This document shows, piece by piece, positions 1 to 9,180 of a DNA stretch of 32,063 nucleotides. The position numbers and the translations under genes were made by a program. The notes below the pieces were generated by a model. It saw only the letters and a program-made list of their open reading frames with translations, was not told the DNA's origin and did not search any database. The DNA is from Actinomycetota bacterium. GTDB lineage: Bacteria > Actinomycetota > Actinomycetes > Nanopelagicales > Nanopelagicaceae. Within the stretch, counting starts at the first letter, position 1. Each line of letters starts with the position of its first letter. The DNA lies in assembly GCA_009700405.1 (NCBI GenBank), contig WLMD01000003.1, forward strand, positions 1 through 32,063. Reading direction: 5' to 3'.

Positions 1-857
1 AGGAGATCTCGGTTGTTGACGTCTTGCAAGAGCATTTGCCCGATACCAGGCAGAGCAAAAACATTCTCGACAATGATTGCTTCAACTATCAGGGTTGCCA
101 TCTGCATACCCAGCACAGAGATGACGGGGATCATTGCATTGCGCACACCGTGTTTGCGCAATGCTTGCACGCGCGTAAGTCCTGTTGCCCGGGCAGTGCG
201 GAAGTAATCTTGTTGCAAAGTGTCGATTGTGGCACTGCGCGCAAAGCGCATGAGTACGGCGCCTTGACCTAATGCGAGTGTAAAGACAGGCAGCGCCATT
301 GATTTGAATGCAATTCCGGGTTCGCTCCAACCACCTTCGGGAAACCCTCCAGCAGGTAGGACTTGCCAGACGACTGCAAAGAAAGTTGAGATCAGTAAAC
401 CGGTCCAAAAAGTAGGAACAGCAATTCCGAATTGACTCATCGCAGAAGTTGCTACGCCGTCCATGCGGCGATATCGCAATGCGGCATACATTCCAAGTGG
501 TATCGAGACCAACACTGCCAAAACAGAAGCCATGATGACAAGTGGCACAGTGACTGTGGCTTTTTGTGCAATCTCTGCAGTGATATCTGCGCCGCTGAGA
601 ATTGATATTCCGAGATCACCATGTAATGCGTGGGATAGCCAATCCCAGTACTGGGCAAGTAGTGAGCGATCAATTCCCAATTCATGGCGCAGTGTTGCAA
701 GAGCCTCAGGTGTTGCTTGAATTCCAAGTTTTGCTTGAGCGAGATCGCCAGGAAGTAAGCGAAGCATTGAGAAAACAATCGCTGAAGAAACTACCAGCGA
801 AGAAATAAAAAGGAAGAGACGGCGAGCGCCGAATACAACAATATTCACGCTCGCCAT
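1..857 (-). CDS. ABC peptide/nickel-type transporter permease, DppB/OppB family (partial)
   Basis: Inner-membrane permease of a binding-protein-dependent importer for peptides or similar solutes. The gene enters from 857 and runs off the left edge, giving about 285 residues of an expected 310-330, so only the extreme C-terminus is missing. The N-terminus has a membrane helix followed by LLPGD, which is usual for DppB. Near the visible end the EAA loop reads ARATGLTRVQALRKHGVRNA, the ATPase-contact motif, followed by a helix and the family signature ENVFALPGIGQML. AGGAGGAG (858-865) lies directly against ATG 857. A GTG at 849 is better spaced (9 bases) and may be the true start. It follows the binding-protein gene at 895-2403 by 37 bases on the same strand, so the two form one unit. 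Confidence in family is high; the substrate is unknown. Confidence 0.9.
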   Translation of the reverse strand, partial: MASVNIVVFGARRLFLFISSLVVSSAIVFSMLRLLPGDLAQAKLGIQATPEALATLRHELGIDRSLLAQYWDWLSHALHGDLGISILSGADITAEIAQKATVTVPLVIMASVLAVLVSIPLGMYAALRYRRMDGVATSAMSQFGIAVPTFWTGLLISTFFAVVWQVLPAGGFPEGGWSEPGIAFKSMALPVFTLALGQGAVLMRFARSATIDTLQQDYFRTARATGLTRVQALRKHGVRNAMIPVISVLGMQMATLIVEAIIVENVFALPGIGQMLLQDVNNRDL

Positions 858-894
858 CTCCTCCTATTCGATATGAGTACCTATCCTATGCGGG

Positions 895-2403
895 CTACTT
901 AGTCTTCACAATCGGAGCTACGAAGTAAGACATGCCTAATGAGCTGGCAGGAATTCTCGAGATCTTATTTGTGACGACCTGGGTATTTGGCAGCAGGAAT
1001 AGCCAATCGCTCGCTGAATCAACAGCTAGCTGACGACCGACCTTCTTGAGCAAGGCAATGCGTTCTGCATCTGTTGCAGCTTCGTCAGCGGCCTTGAGCC
1101 AACCTTGAACCTGTGTGTTGTTGTAATGGAAGTAGTAATCCTTATTTCCATAGATGGCAAGGTCATGTGGCTCAACGTGAGCCACAATTGTCATGTCATA
1201 TTCTCCCTTGATGAAGACTCGATCAATCCATTCGCCCCAACCAACAGGGTTGATTGTGACGGCGATGCCGACCTTCTTCAATGAAGCTTGAATGAACTCA
1301 GATGAAGCTGTTGCGTATCCAATTGGTGGTACTTCAAGCGTGAGCTTGAATCCATTTGCATAGCCAGCTGCAGCAAGCAGGGCCTTTGAATTAGCAACGT
1401 TGTATGGAGCTAATCCTGTGAGATCTTCAAACCAAGGATCTGTTGGTGGAACGAAGGATCCGATGGCCTTGCCATATCCCGACCATGCAGTCTTGATAAG
1501 TGCCTTGTGATCAATCGCTTCGCGAATTGCAAGACGTACCTTTGGGTTGCTTAGGTATTTATTATCATTGTTCATGCTCATTGTGACTTCAGCATTTGTG
1601 CTGCCTTCGATGACCTTGAATCTATTGTCAGATGCGAAAGTCTTTAAAATCTCTGGAGCTTGAACCGTTGTAAGTACATCTACTTGACCTGAAAGAAATG
1701 CGTTGTTGAGTGCATTTGGATCAGCAATGTATTTGAAGACAACTGTCTTTGCGCGTCCCTTAACGCCACGGTACTTGTCATTGCGCTCAAGAGTGATGCT
1801 TGAACCGCGGTTCCACTTAGAGAATACATATGGACCAGTTCCGTTTGCTGTAGCTGCGAGATTTGTTGCACCCTTCTTCAATACAACGCCAACTTGGCCG
1901 GTGAGATTGAAGAGGAAGCTGTTATCGCGGTTCTTTAAAGTGACAACGGCAGTTGAAGCGTTAGGTGCTGTAATTGAAACAACATTTCCAAATTGTGCTT
2001 TGAATGGATTTGTTGAATCTGCGGCAGTCACACGCTCGTAACTCCACACAACATCAGCAGAGGTAAATGCTGCACCGTCATGGAATTTAGCTGTTGCAAG
2101 TTTAAATGTGTAGACAGTTCCATCTGTGGAGATTGTGTACGACTTAGCTAAGTTAGGAACGATTACACCTTTATCTGTAATACGTACCAAACTCTCATAG
2201 ACGTTATCAAGCAAAACTTGTGGGATAGGTGCACCAGCTGTGCCAGTGAGATCCAAGCTTGTTGGCTCAAGATCCAAACCTAATGTGATGGTGGCATTCG
2301 GATCAGGTTTAGTGAACGCTGCGCTCGATTGCGGGATCGCGAAACTAATCAAACCGGCAACAAGCACGGTTGGGATGAGTAGGCGAGTGAAAGTTCTTTT
2401 CAT
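895..2403 (-). CDS. ABC transporter substrate-binding protein, family 5 (DppA/OppA-like)
   Basis: Extracytoplasmic solute-binding protein of 502 residues that captures peptides or related compounds for the permease downstream. The N-terminus is a Sec signal (basic MKRTFTR, hydrophobic core, cleavage likely after SSA near residue 28). I see no lipobox cysteine, so it may be released or held by another means. The mature protein has the SBP_bac_5 layout: TLGLDLEPTSLDLTGTAG, the YESLV segment, FKLATAKFHDGAAFTSADVVWSYERV, GTGPYVFSKWNRGSSITLERN and the VRLAIREAIDH hinge-region motif. Length is typical. AAAGGAG at about 2417-2423 lies 12 bases before the ATG. It is transcribed away from the second transporter operon starting at 2681. 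Family is certain; the ligand cannot be told. Confidence 0.95.
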   Translation of the reverse strand: MKRTFTRLLIPTVLVAGLISFAIPQSSAAFTKPDPNATITLGLDLEPTSLDLTGTAGAPIPQVLLDNVYESLVRITDKGVIVPNLAKSYTISTDGTVYTFKLATAKFHDGAAFTSADVVWSYERVTAADSTNPFKAQFGNVVSITAPNASTAVVTLKNRDNSFLFNLTGQVGVVLKKGATNLAATANGTGPYVFSKWNRGSSITLERNDKYRGVKGRAKTVVFKYIADPNALNNAFLSGQVDVLTTVQAPEILKTFASDNRFKVIEGSTNAEVTMSMNNDNKYLSNPKVRLAIREAIDHKALIKTAWSGYGKAIGSFVPPTDPWFEDLTGLAPYNVANSKALLAAAGYANGFKLTLEVPPIGYATASSEFIQASLKKVGIAVTINPVGWGEWIDRVFIKGEYDMTIVAHVEPHDLAIYGNKDYYFHYNNTQVQGWLKAADEAATDAERIALLKKVGRQLAVDSASDWLFLLPNTQVVTNKISRIPASSLGMSYFVAPIVKTK

Positions 2404-2680
2404 AGCGGGGGGATTCTCCTTTAGGTGTCCGAGTGGGTACTAAGTAGAGATAAAACAGGTAAAACACCCATAAGACAAGCAATTAATGGCCACTTTGACC
2501 TTGTTTTTACATCGTTACAATTCCGTTATAACTCCAATTTGCATGCAGTTTCTATTCAATTCAACTCCGACATCACCCCTGATTGGAGTTTCCAAATGTC
2601 CATATAGCGGATAGATTTACCCAGTTATTAACCAGCGTCGGTGCCCTGAGGTGCCTGGACGCATGCGAAAAGGAGTGTAA
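2404..2680. promoter_or_regulatory. Divergent control region between two peptide-type ABC operons
   Basis: This 277-base gap separates genes read in opposite directions and must hold both promoters. It is AT-rich in the centre. A TTGACC at about 2497 followed by TACAAT and TATAAC-like hexamers (2510-2530) is a plausible but imperfect plus-strand promoter; spacing is not ideal. The plus-strand gene has AAAAGGAG at 2668-2674, six bases before its GTG. I found no convincing operator dyad and no structured RNA. Confidence 0.4.
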
Positions 2681-3664
2681 GTGCCCAAGAGCGTGAAAGA
2701 TGCTGCACTTATAGAGCCTGCAAAGATCGAAGGCGAAGAAGTAACCCTACGCACGCCTAAGCAAATTGCGCTTGCTCGATTTAAGCGCAACAAGGTCGGA
2801 CCATATTCATTATACGTTTCTCTCTTTTTTATCCTTGCTGCCTTTTTTGCTCCTGTCATTACGCACTTGTGGGGTTTGAGTTCCACCGACATTTACACAG
2901 ACGGTTTAGATGAGTTTGCACTTCCAACTGGCGGTTTCGGTGGAATCTCCTGGCAGCACCCATTTGGCCTTGAACCTGGTGCTGGTCGCGATGTTTTCTC
3001 CATGCTTCTCTACGGATCACGTATTTCATTTACCGTTGCCCTCGTTACCTCTGTTGCATCCATTGGAATTGGAATGATTGTTGGAATCGCTGGAGGTTTC
3101 TTTAGGGGTCGCATAGATGCCCTCATCGGCCGCTATTCAGATTTCCTTTTTGCTTTCCCTTCCTTCTTTATGATCATTGCCTTGAGTTACCCAATGGTGG
3201 ATCGTGTTGAGAAAACTGGAATTGCGCGCGGTAACAATGCTCGCCTACTAGTACTTATTATCTTCTTCGTATTCTTCGGATGGCCTGGGTTTGCGCGCCT
3301 AATCCGCGCTCAGTCCATGAGTCTTCGTGAACGCGACTTCATCATGGCCGCTCAAGCTCAAGGTGCATCTAACTGGCGAATCATTACTAAAGAGATGCTT
3401 CCAAATCTTTGGCCAACAGCAATTGTTTTTCTCTCGCTCTCACTGCCTGGGTACTTATCAGCAGAAGCAGTCTTTTCTTTTCTCGGCGTCGGAATTCAGC
3501 CGCCAGCCTCAACCTTTGGTCTTGTTCTTTCAGATGCCGTTAAATACTGGAAAGTAGACCCTTCTTATTTGTTCATTCCCAGCGCAATGTTGATCATTAT
3601 TGTTCTGGCGCTCAACTTATTGGGCGATGCAGTACGAGATGCTTTGGATACTAAATCCGAGTAA
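2681..3664 (+). CDS. ABC peptide/nickel-type transporter permease, DppC/OppC family
   Basis: Inner-membrane permease of 327 residues, the DppC half of a peptide-type importer. The N-terminal OppC_N pattern is present: a cytoplasmic segment (ALARFKRNKVG), one helix at about residues 43-62, then a periplasmic stretch with HPFGLEPGAGRDVFS, the usual H-x-hGTD-x-GRD region in slightly altered form. A bundle of helices follows, with the EAA loop AAQAQGASNWRIITKEMLPN. The GTG start is set by AAAAGGAG six bases upstream. It is the first gene of an operon running to 8636. Operons of this class more often place the binding protein or DppB first, so the order C, A, B, D, F is less common. Family is secure; substrate unknown. 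Confidence 0.94.
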   Translation: MPKSVKDAALIEPAKIEGEEVTLRTPKQIALARFKRNKVGPYSLYVSLFFILAAFFAPVITHLWGLSSTDIYTDGLDEFALPTGGFGGISWQHPFGLEPGAGRDVFSMLLYGSRISFTVALVTSVASIGIGMIVGIAGGFFRGRIDALIGRYSDFLFAFPSFFMIIALSYPMVDRVEKTGIARGNNARLLVLIIFFVFFGWPGFARLIRAQSMSLRERDFIMAAQAQGASNWRIITKEMLPNLWPTAIVFLSLSLPGYLSAEAVFSFLGVGIQPPASTFGLVLSDAVKYWKVDPSYLFIPSAMLIIIVLALNLLGDAVRDALDTKSE

Positions 3665-3754
3665 ACACTTAAGTTTTTTCATTGGGCGCCAATGGAAAAT
3701 GCATAACCAATATCGCGGCCGCGGTGTTGGACAGTAAAGCAATAGGAGGAATGC

Positions 3755-5512
3755 ATGTCAGTAAATAAACTGACTTCGCGCCGCTGGGTATCTATTACTG
3801 CCGCAACTGCATTAGCAGTGTCGGTAGCAATGGTCAGCGGAGCTAGTCCAGCAAGTGCTGCTGCCGCAAAAGGCGGCACCTTGTACTTCTACACAAATTC
3901 AGAGCAATTCCCTGCACTTGACCCAACAAATATGTACACAGGTCGAGATATCGGATTGTTCGGAACTTACCTTTTCCGCACACTGACTTCTTACAAGATG
4001 GAAGCCGGAAGTGCAGGAACAGAACTAACAGCTGACTTGGCAACCAACACTGGCGTGCCAAGCAACAAAGCAAAGACTTGGAAGTACACACTACGTCCAG
4101 GCGTAACTTGGGAAGATGGATCAGCGATCACTTGCGCAGATCTCAAGTACGGCTTCTCTCGTGCATTTGCACTGGATGTATTTAACGCAGGACCAACGTA
4201 TGCGATTTCTTGGTTAGATATTCCAACACTTGCTGATGGATCATCTGCCTACAAGGGTCCATACAAGAAGACCGGTAAAGCTGCTTACGACAAGGCTGTA
4301 ACGTGCTCGAAGGACAATCGCACGATTACTTACAACCTCAAGCGCTCTGTGCCTGACTTCAACTACTTCGCAAGCTATCCAACAACTGGCCCAATTAAGG
4401 CAAGCGCAGATACTGGCGATAAGTATGACTTGCACCCAATGGCAACAGGTCCATACAAGATCAAGAAGTATGCGATTAATGACGAGCTAACTCTTGTTCG
4501 CAATGACAAGTGGAAGAAGTCTTCTGACCCAATGCGTAAGGCATACCCAGATGACATCGTTATCAAATTGGGCATGAACGAAGATGTAAGAGATGAAGTT
4601 GATATGACTGACCAGATTCCTAACGGAATCAACATGGACGGTTTACAGCCACTCAACAACATCGCTTACTTCAATGACCCAACTAAGGCTAAGCAACGCT
4701 GGAATATCGTTGATCCATTTGTTACTTACCTAACAGCCAATAACTCAGCTGGTCACTTGGATTGCCTACTTGTTCGCAAAGCAGTCTTCTTTGCTTATGA
4801 CAACCAATCACTCATTGACCTCTCCGGTGGTCTTAAGTACTACGGCGTAATGGGCGATAACATCGTCAAGCCAAACCTAGGAATGGACTATGCGCCAACT
4901 AAGGGAAATATTCACGATCCGAACTTCAAGATCGGTGGAAACCCTGAGTACGCAAAGACTCTTCTAGAGCAGGCTAAGACTGCATGTCCTGATGCTTACG
5001 ATCGTGCAACAAATCCTGCAAAGGGCTTGAAGTACTACCGTGCAGATACAGCGACAAATAAGAAGTCAGCAGTTCTCGTTGAAGCAGCACTTAAAAAGGC
5101 AGGTTTCGTAATCGAAACTGTTTACAAGCCAGCCGGTACCTACAATGCAAACCTCGTTGAGTACAAGAGTCAGACTGACTTCTTGGCTTCAGGTTGGGCA
5201 GCAGACTGGGCCAACGCTTCGACTGTTATCCCTGAAATGTGGGGAAATGGTTGCTGTAACTACACCAAGAACGAAAAGACTCCAGAATATGCTCCATTCA
5301 TCGCTAAGGTAAATAAAGCCTTATCGGAACTAGATCGCAAGAAGCAGGCCACAATGTGGCACGAGCTCTCGCAATATGGAATGGATCAGTACTGGTATAT
5401 CCGTACCGTATTTGGTAAAGATCAAGCAACATGGGGATCTAAAATCGGTGGCATGACAGAATGGAAGCCATTCTCTCAGGCAATCTATAACGACCTCTAC
5501 ATCAAGCAGTAA
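3755..5512 (+). CDS. ABC transporter substrate-binding protein, family 5 (large)
   Basis: Extracytoplasmic binding protein of 585 residues, longer than the 502-residue paralogue at 895-2403 and clearly divergent from it. It has a Sec signal with cleavage around ASPASAAAA (residues 30-36) and no lipobox cysteine. SBP_bac_5 features include PALDPTNMYTG, LFRTLTSYK, WKYTLRPGVTWEDGSAITCADLKYGFSRAF, ATGPYKIKKYAINDELTLVRND and DCLLVRKAVFFAYDNQSL. Cysteines occur in pairs (for example GCCNY), compatible with disulfides outside the cell. AGGAGGA lies five bases before the ATG. It sits between DppC and DppB permease genes and is followed by a strong hairpin (5524-5561), which probably raises its level relative to the downstream membrane genes. 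The ligand is likely a peptide or small basic molecule, but this is not readable. Confidence 0.95.
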   Translation: MSVNKLTSRRWVSITAATALAVSVAMVSGASPASAAAAKGGTLYFYTNSEQFPALDPTNMYTGRDIGLFGTYLFRTLTSYKMEAGSAGTELTADLATNTGVPSNKAKTWKYTLRPGVTWEDGSAITCADLKYGFSRAFALDVFNAGPTYAISWLDIPTLADGSSAYKGPYKKTGKAAYDKAVTCSKDNRTITYNLKRSVPDFNYFASYPTTGPIKASADTGDKYDLHPMATGPYKIKKYAINDELTLVRNDKWKKSSDPMRKAYPDDIVIKLGMNEDVRDEVDMTDQIPNGINMDGLQPLNNIAYFNDPTKAKQRWNIVDPFVTYLTANNSAGHLDCLLVRKAVFFAYDNQSLIDLSGGLKYYGVMGDNIVKPNLGMDYAPTKGNIHDPNFKIGGNPEYAKTLLEQAKTACPDAYDRATNPAKGLKYYRADTATNKKSAVLVEAALKKAGFVIETVYKPAGTYNANLVEYKSQTDFLASGWAADWANASTVIPEMWGNGCCNYTKNEKTPEYAPFIAKVNKALSELDRKKQATMWHELSQYGMDQYWYIRTVFGKDQATWGSKIGGMTEWKPFSQAIYNDLYIKQ

Positions 5513-5523
5513 GTAGTTGATTG

Positions 5524-5561
5524 AAGTTGCCAGATAGCCCTTAGGGGCTATCTGGCAACTT
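5524..5561 (+). terminator. Perfect 17-bp intercistronic hairpin after the binding-protein gene
   Basis: AAGTTGCCAGATAGCCC (5524-5540) pairs without mismatch with GGGCTATCTGGCAACTT (5545-5561) around the loop TTAG. The following tract (AACTATTTTC) is only moderately T-rich. It lies 12 bases after the stop of the 3755-5512 gene and 56 bases before the next gene of the same operon. A partial terminator or 3'-end stabiliser that uncouples binding-protein from permease expression is therefore more likely than a full stop. Confidence 0.85.
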
Positions 5562-5617
5562 AACTATTTTCACAAATTTGTATTACCACGAGAGATATAG
5601 AAGGAGCGAAGCAAGAA

Positions 5618-6622
5618 ATGCTGAAGTACATAAGCCGGCGACTCCTCTACACCGTGATTCTTTTGCTTTTAGTAAGCCTCTCAATTTTCTATATCTTTGA
5701 CCTTATTCCTGTTGATCCGGCTCGATTAGTATGTTCAAAATCGTGCACAACTGCTTTAGTTGAAGCTAATCGCCATCGGTTAGGGCTGGATGTTTCAGTT
5801 CTCGAACAATGGTGGCGCTTTATTCAAGGGTTATTCCAGGGTCGCACCTATGGCGAAGGCGGCATCAAAGATATCTATTGCGGTGCTCCATCATTCGGCT
5901 ACTCATTTAATCGCCATGCATGCGTCTCAACCATCATGGCTGAAGCATTTCCAATCACTTTAAGCCTCACAATCGGAGCATTCATCATGTGGCTCTCGAT
6001 TGGTATCTCGTTAGGTATTTTGGCAGCACGGAAAAAGGGAAAATTCGCCGACAGAGCAAGTACCGCCTTTGTGCTAATCGGAACATCTCTTCCAACTTTT
6101 ATTACAGGCATCATGGTTGTGCTATTTATAGTTCTCAAGTTCCACTTGGTTAATCCCTTGGAACTCGGTGATTGGCAAAATCCGTTCACTAATCCACTTG
6201 GATGGTTGAGGACTTTCTTCTTCCCATGTGCAACGCTAGCGATTGCCTACGCAGCCACATATACGAGGTTTACTCGTTCTAATATTTTAGAAATCAGCAC
6301 CGAAGATTACATTCGTACAGCACGAGCAAAAGGATTGAGCGAAAAAGTAATTCTTAGAAAGCACACTTTGCGCGCAGCGCTAGCTCCAATCGTGACAATT
6401 GCTGGCCTAGATTTTGCAGGACTGCTAGGTGGCGCAATTATTACTGAAGGAATTTTTGGCTTATCTGGCCTTGGCAAGTTGAGTATCAAAGCTGTCACCC
6501 AGACATATGACTTACCGATTATCGTTGCGACAACTCTTGTTGGTTCTGCTTTTGTGGTCATTATGAACCTTATTGTGGATGTTGCTTACGCCTACATAGA
6601 TCCTCGGGTGCGCACAACATGA
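5618..6622 (+). CDS. ABC peptide/nickel-type transporter permease, DppB/OppB family
   Basis: Inner-membrane permease of 334 residues, partner of the DppC protein at 2681-3664. It starts MLKYISRRLLYTVILLLLVSLSIFYIFDLIPVDP-like: a DppB N-terminal helix and then the IPVDP segment. A periplasmic insert contains two cysteines (VCSKSC). The EAA loop is ARAKGLSEKVILRKHTLRAA, and the C-terminal part has the ITEGIFGLSGLGKLSIKAV signature. GGAG lies 11 bases before the ATG, a long but workable spacing. The stop overlaps the following ATPase start by four bases (ATGA), so translation of the two is coupled. Confidence 0.95.
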   Translation: MLKYISRRLLYTVILLLLVSLSIFYIFDLIPVDPARLVCSKSCTTALVEANRHRLGLDVSVLEQWWRFIQGLFQGRTYGEGGIKDIYCGAPSFGYSFNRHACVSTIMAEAFPITLSLTIGAFIMWLSIGISLGILAARKKGKFADRASTAFVLIGTSLPTFITGIMVVLFIVLKFHLVNPLELGDWQNPFTNPLGWLRTFFFPCATLAIAYAATYTRFTRSNILEISTEDYIRTARAKGLSEKVILRKHTLRAALAPIVTIAGLDFAGLLGGAIITEGIFGLSGLGKLSIKAVTQTYDLPIIVATTLVGSAFVVIMNLIVDVAYAYIDPRVRTT

Positions 6623-7650
6623 GTAAATTTCTAGAAGTTAAAAACCTTTCAGTCTCTTTTCCAACAGAAGACGGGCTCGTTAAGGCTTCCAATGATGTTT
6701 CATACTCTGTCGATCTCGGAGAAACACTGGCAATAGTCGGTGAGTCCGGTTCAGGAAAATCTGTATCTAACCTGGCAATCATGGGATTGCATAATCCTAC
6801 GATGACTCAGATTTCTGGCAGTGCTTGGCTCAATCTTCCAGATGGTCCGATAGATGTAATTTCTGCACCAGCAGAGAAAGTAAGACGTCTTCGTGGCAAA
6901 GTGATGTCGATGATTTTTCAGGATCCAATGTCAGCGCTTCATCCGTATTATTCTGTCGGCAATCAAATTGCAGAAGCGTGGTCGTTGTATAACGATGGCT
7001 CAAAGCGTGATGGAATGGCACGAGCTGCCGAAATGCTGGATCTAGTCGGAATCCCAAGCGCTAAAGATCGAGTCAAGGATTTCCCGCATCAATTCTCTGG
7101 CGGCATGCGCCAAAGAGTAATGATTGCGATGGCATTGGTAAATAACCCTTCGTTGCTTATCGCGGATGAGCCAACCACGGCTCTTGACGTAACAGTTCAG
7201 TCGCAAATTCTAAAACTTATTCAAGAGATTCAAAAAGAATTTAATATGGCTGTCATTTTAATTACTCACGATCTAGGTGTTGTTGCCGAAGTCGCCGATA
7301 AAGTATGCGTTATGTATGGCGGAAAGATCGTTGAAAATGCAGGTATTGATGAGATTTTCTACAGGTCTCAACATCCATACACAATTGGACTTCTTGATTC
7401 AATTCCACGTGTTGATAAGTTGGGCAGCCACAGATTGAAAGCAATCCCAGGTCAACCACCTTCTCTCATCGGACTGCCAACTGGATGTGCATTTGCTCCG
7501 CGATGTGAATTTGTTTCCCAAGTTGCTGGCTCCCTTTGCACGACTCAAAATCCAGATTTATCTGAGAAAACCACTGGTCATTTCTCTCGCTGCTTCTTGG
7601 AGCCAGAACAAATAGTGACTCTTACAGGAAGAAAGGCCAGTGCTAAATGA
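6619..7650 (+). CDS. ABC transporter ATP-binding protein, DppD/OppD family
   Basis: Cytoplasmic ATPase of 343 residues powering the importer. Walker A is GESGSGKS (41-48), the Q-loop is in MIFQDPMSALHP, the signature is FSGGMRQRVMIA, Walker B is LLIADEPTTALDV, and the switch histidine is in LITHDLGVVAEVAD. The C-terminus carries the oligopeptide-transporter extension with PGQPPSLIGLPTGCAFAPRC and later cysteines, a segment that in some DppD homologues binds an Fe-S cluster. It overlaps both the upstream permease and the downstream DppF gene by four bases, the tightest part of the operon. Confidence 0.96.
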   Translation: MSKFLEVKNLSVSFPTEDGLVKASNDVSYSVDLGETLAIVGESGSGKSVSNLAIMGLHNPTMTQISGSAWLNLPDGPIDVISAPAEKVRRLRGKVMSMIFQDPMSALHPYYSVGNQIAEAWSLYNDGSKRDGMARAAEMLDLVGIPSAKDRVKDFPHQFSGGMRQRVMIAMALVNNPSLLIADEPTTALDVTVQSQILKLIQEIQKEFNMAVILITHDLGVVAEVADKVCVMYGGKIVENAGIDEIFYRSQHPYTIGLLDSIPRVDKLGSHRLKAIPGQPPSLIGLPTGCAFAPRCEFVSQVAGSLCTTQNPDLSEKTTGHFSRCFLEPEQIVTLTGRKASAK

Positions 7651-8636
7651 GCTCTGACAACATTCTCGAGCTCCAAGGCCTTAAGAAACATTTCAAGGTG
7701 CATAGTACATTCGGTCGCGGTAAAACTGTCGTTAAGGCCGTAGATGGCATTGACTTGGTAGTTGGCCGTGGCGAAACCGTTGGTTTAGTGGGTGAATCCG
7801 GCTGCGGAAAAACTACTGTCGGTCGCACCGTGATGAAAATCTATGAGCCTACTGATGGCAAGATTATTTTTGACGGTGTCGACATTACAGATTTAAAGCG
7901 ACGAGATATGAAGGCCTACCGCTCGAAGATGCAGATGATCTTCCAGGACCCTTTTTCATCATTAAACCCTCGCCATACTGTTGGAACCATCATTGAAGCT
8001 GCCTACATCATTCATAAGACCGAGCCAATTGGTGGTCGCACTAAGGCGATTCAAAATTTATTAGAGCGCGTGGGATTAAACCCTGAACACATCAATCGTT
8101 TTCCTCACGAGTTTTCAGGTGGCCAGCGCCAAAGAATTGGTATCGCGCGCGCATTGGCACTGACACCAAAACTCATCGTTGCGGACGAACCAGTTTCAGC
8201 TTTGGATGTTTCAATTCAAGCCCAAGTTGTTAACCTCTTAGATGATTTGCAAAAAGAATTAGGGCTTTCCTATTTATTCGTAGCTCATGATCTGTCGGTT
8301 GTTCAACACATTTCTGATCGAGTTGTTGTGATGTATCTCGGTAAAGTAATGGAGATTGCTACAACTACCGAGCTCTTTGCAAACCCACGTCATCCATACA
8401 CAAAGGCGCTTCTATCAGCGGTACCGATTCCAGATCCAATCATTGAACGCCAACGTGAGCGAATTATCCTTACAGGTGATTTGCCGAGCCCAGCGAACCC
8501 ACCAGCAGGGTGCGTATTTAGTACACGCTGCTGGAAGGTGCAAGATCGCTGTGTGAGTGAAGCGCCGATTCCGGTACAGATTTCACCAAATCACACTTTG
8601 GCTTGTCACTTCCCGGAACCAGCAGGCAAACTGTAA
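7647..8636 (+). CDS. ABC transporter ATP-binding protein, DppF/OppF family
   Basis: Second ATPase of the peptide-type importer, 329 residues, expected to pair with the DppD protein. Walker A is GESGCGKTT (49-57), then MIFQDPFSSLNPRHTVG, the signature FSGGQRQRIGIARAL, Walker B LIVADEPVSALDV and switch region FVAHDLSVVQHISD. The C-terminal extension has DLPSPANPPAGCVFSTRC, as in OppF. It is the last gene of the operon. Its stop lies in a short inverted repeat (GTAAGA, loop GTT, TCTTAC, 8633-8647) that also covers the stop of the convergent lipoprotein gene. This could act as a weak bidirectional terminator but has no T tract. Confidence 0.96.
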   Translation: MSSDNILELQGLKKHFKVHSTFGRGKTVVKAVDGIDLVVGRGETVGLVGESGCGKTTVGRTVMKIYEPTDGKIIFDGVDITDLKRRDMKAYRSKMQMIFQDPFSSLNPRHTVGTIIEAAYIIHKTEPIGGRTKAIQNLLERVGLNPEHINRFPHEFSGGQRQRIGIARALALTPKLIVADEPVSALDVSIQAQVVNLLDDLQKELGLSYLFVAHDLSVVQHISDRVVVMYLGKVMEIATTTELFANPRHPYTKALLSAVPIPDPIIERQRERIILTGDLPSPANPPAGCVFSTRCWKVQDRCVSEAPIPVQISPNHTLACHFPEPAGKL

Positions 8637-8643
8637 GAGTTTC

Positions 8644-9180
8644 TTACTTAAGCGTTCCTGTTAGTCCCACCAAAGATGCACCGGCGGTTACAGAGATCTT
8701 GTACTCGTCTCCAACTTTTGAATTACAGGCGATTGCGTAATTGAAAGATAGTTTGCCGCCTGCTGCGAGTGGCTCCGTTGGCGAACCATCAATCCCATTG
8801 TCACCATCGAGGACATCTACGCACGACTGTCCATTCGATGTGCTCGTGATAATAAACTGGGTAACATCTAAATCAGTGGTTCCCCCATTTTCAATGGAAA
8901 CTTCAAAGCGATTGGCCACCTGTCCGGGAACAAAGTTAGAAGCGTAGTCGCCAGGTTTGAAGGACCTAGGTTGAGTAATCGTTACGCTCACGCCATTGCC
9001 TAGATCAAGAGGCGTTCCGAAATCTAGAGTCACTTCAGGTGCTTGGGTAACAGCTGATTCCGAAGGCGCAGCACTTGGTGAGTCATTGAGTCCAGGAGTT
9101 TTCTTCGCACAACCGGTCACAGCAAGAAGAGCTGCAAGTGTGAGAACAGAAATTTTAGTGGTGGTGGTTTTGCTAAACAT
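8644..9180 (-). CDS. Small secreted lipoprotein, DUF4352/telokin-like
   Basis: Lipoprotein of 178 residues. A short signal ends in the lipobox VTGC, so Cys24 should be acylated after cleavage by signal peptidase II. A Ser/Pro/Ala-rich tether (about 30-48) follows. The rest reads as one beta-sandwich: LGNGVSVTITQPRSF, then VANRFEVSIENGGTTDLDVTQF, then a closing FNYAIACNSKVGDEYKISVTAG. This pattern (a conserved N-terminal strand, an 'ordinary extracellular value' strand, two cysteines) resembles DUF4352 domains of unknown role. AGGGG lies five bases before the ATG. It is convergent with the transporter operon and divergent from the pullulanase. No function can be claimed beyond surface anchoring. 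Confidence 0.85.
   Translation of the reverse strand: MFSKTTTTKISVLTLAALLAVTGCAKKTPGLNDSPSAAPSESAVTQAPEVTLDFGTPLDLGNGVSVTITQPRSFKPGDYASNFVPGQVANRFEVSIENGGTTDLDVTQFIITSTSNGQSCVDVLDGDNGIDGSPTEPLAAGGKLSFNYAIACNSKVGDEYKISVTAGASLVGLTGTLK

Noticed and set aside
82..778. Open frames of about 108 codons on the minus strand at 82-408 and 452-778
   Set aside because: They overlap the DppB-type permease, which reads cleanly through 857-1 in another frame with family motifs; these are shadow frames.
8633..8647. GTAAGA-GTT-TCTTAC as a bidirectional terminator
   Set aside because: The stem is short, AT-rich and has no T tract; noted with the DppF entry but not strong enough to call.
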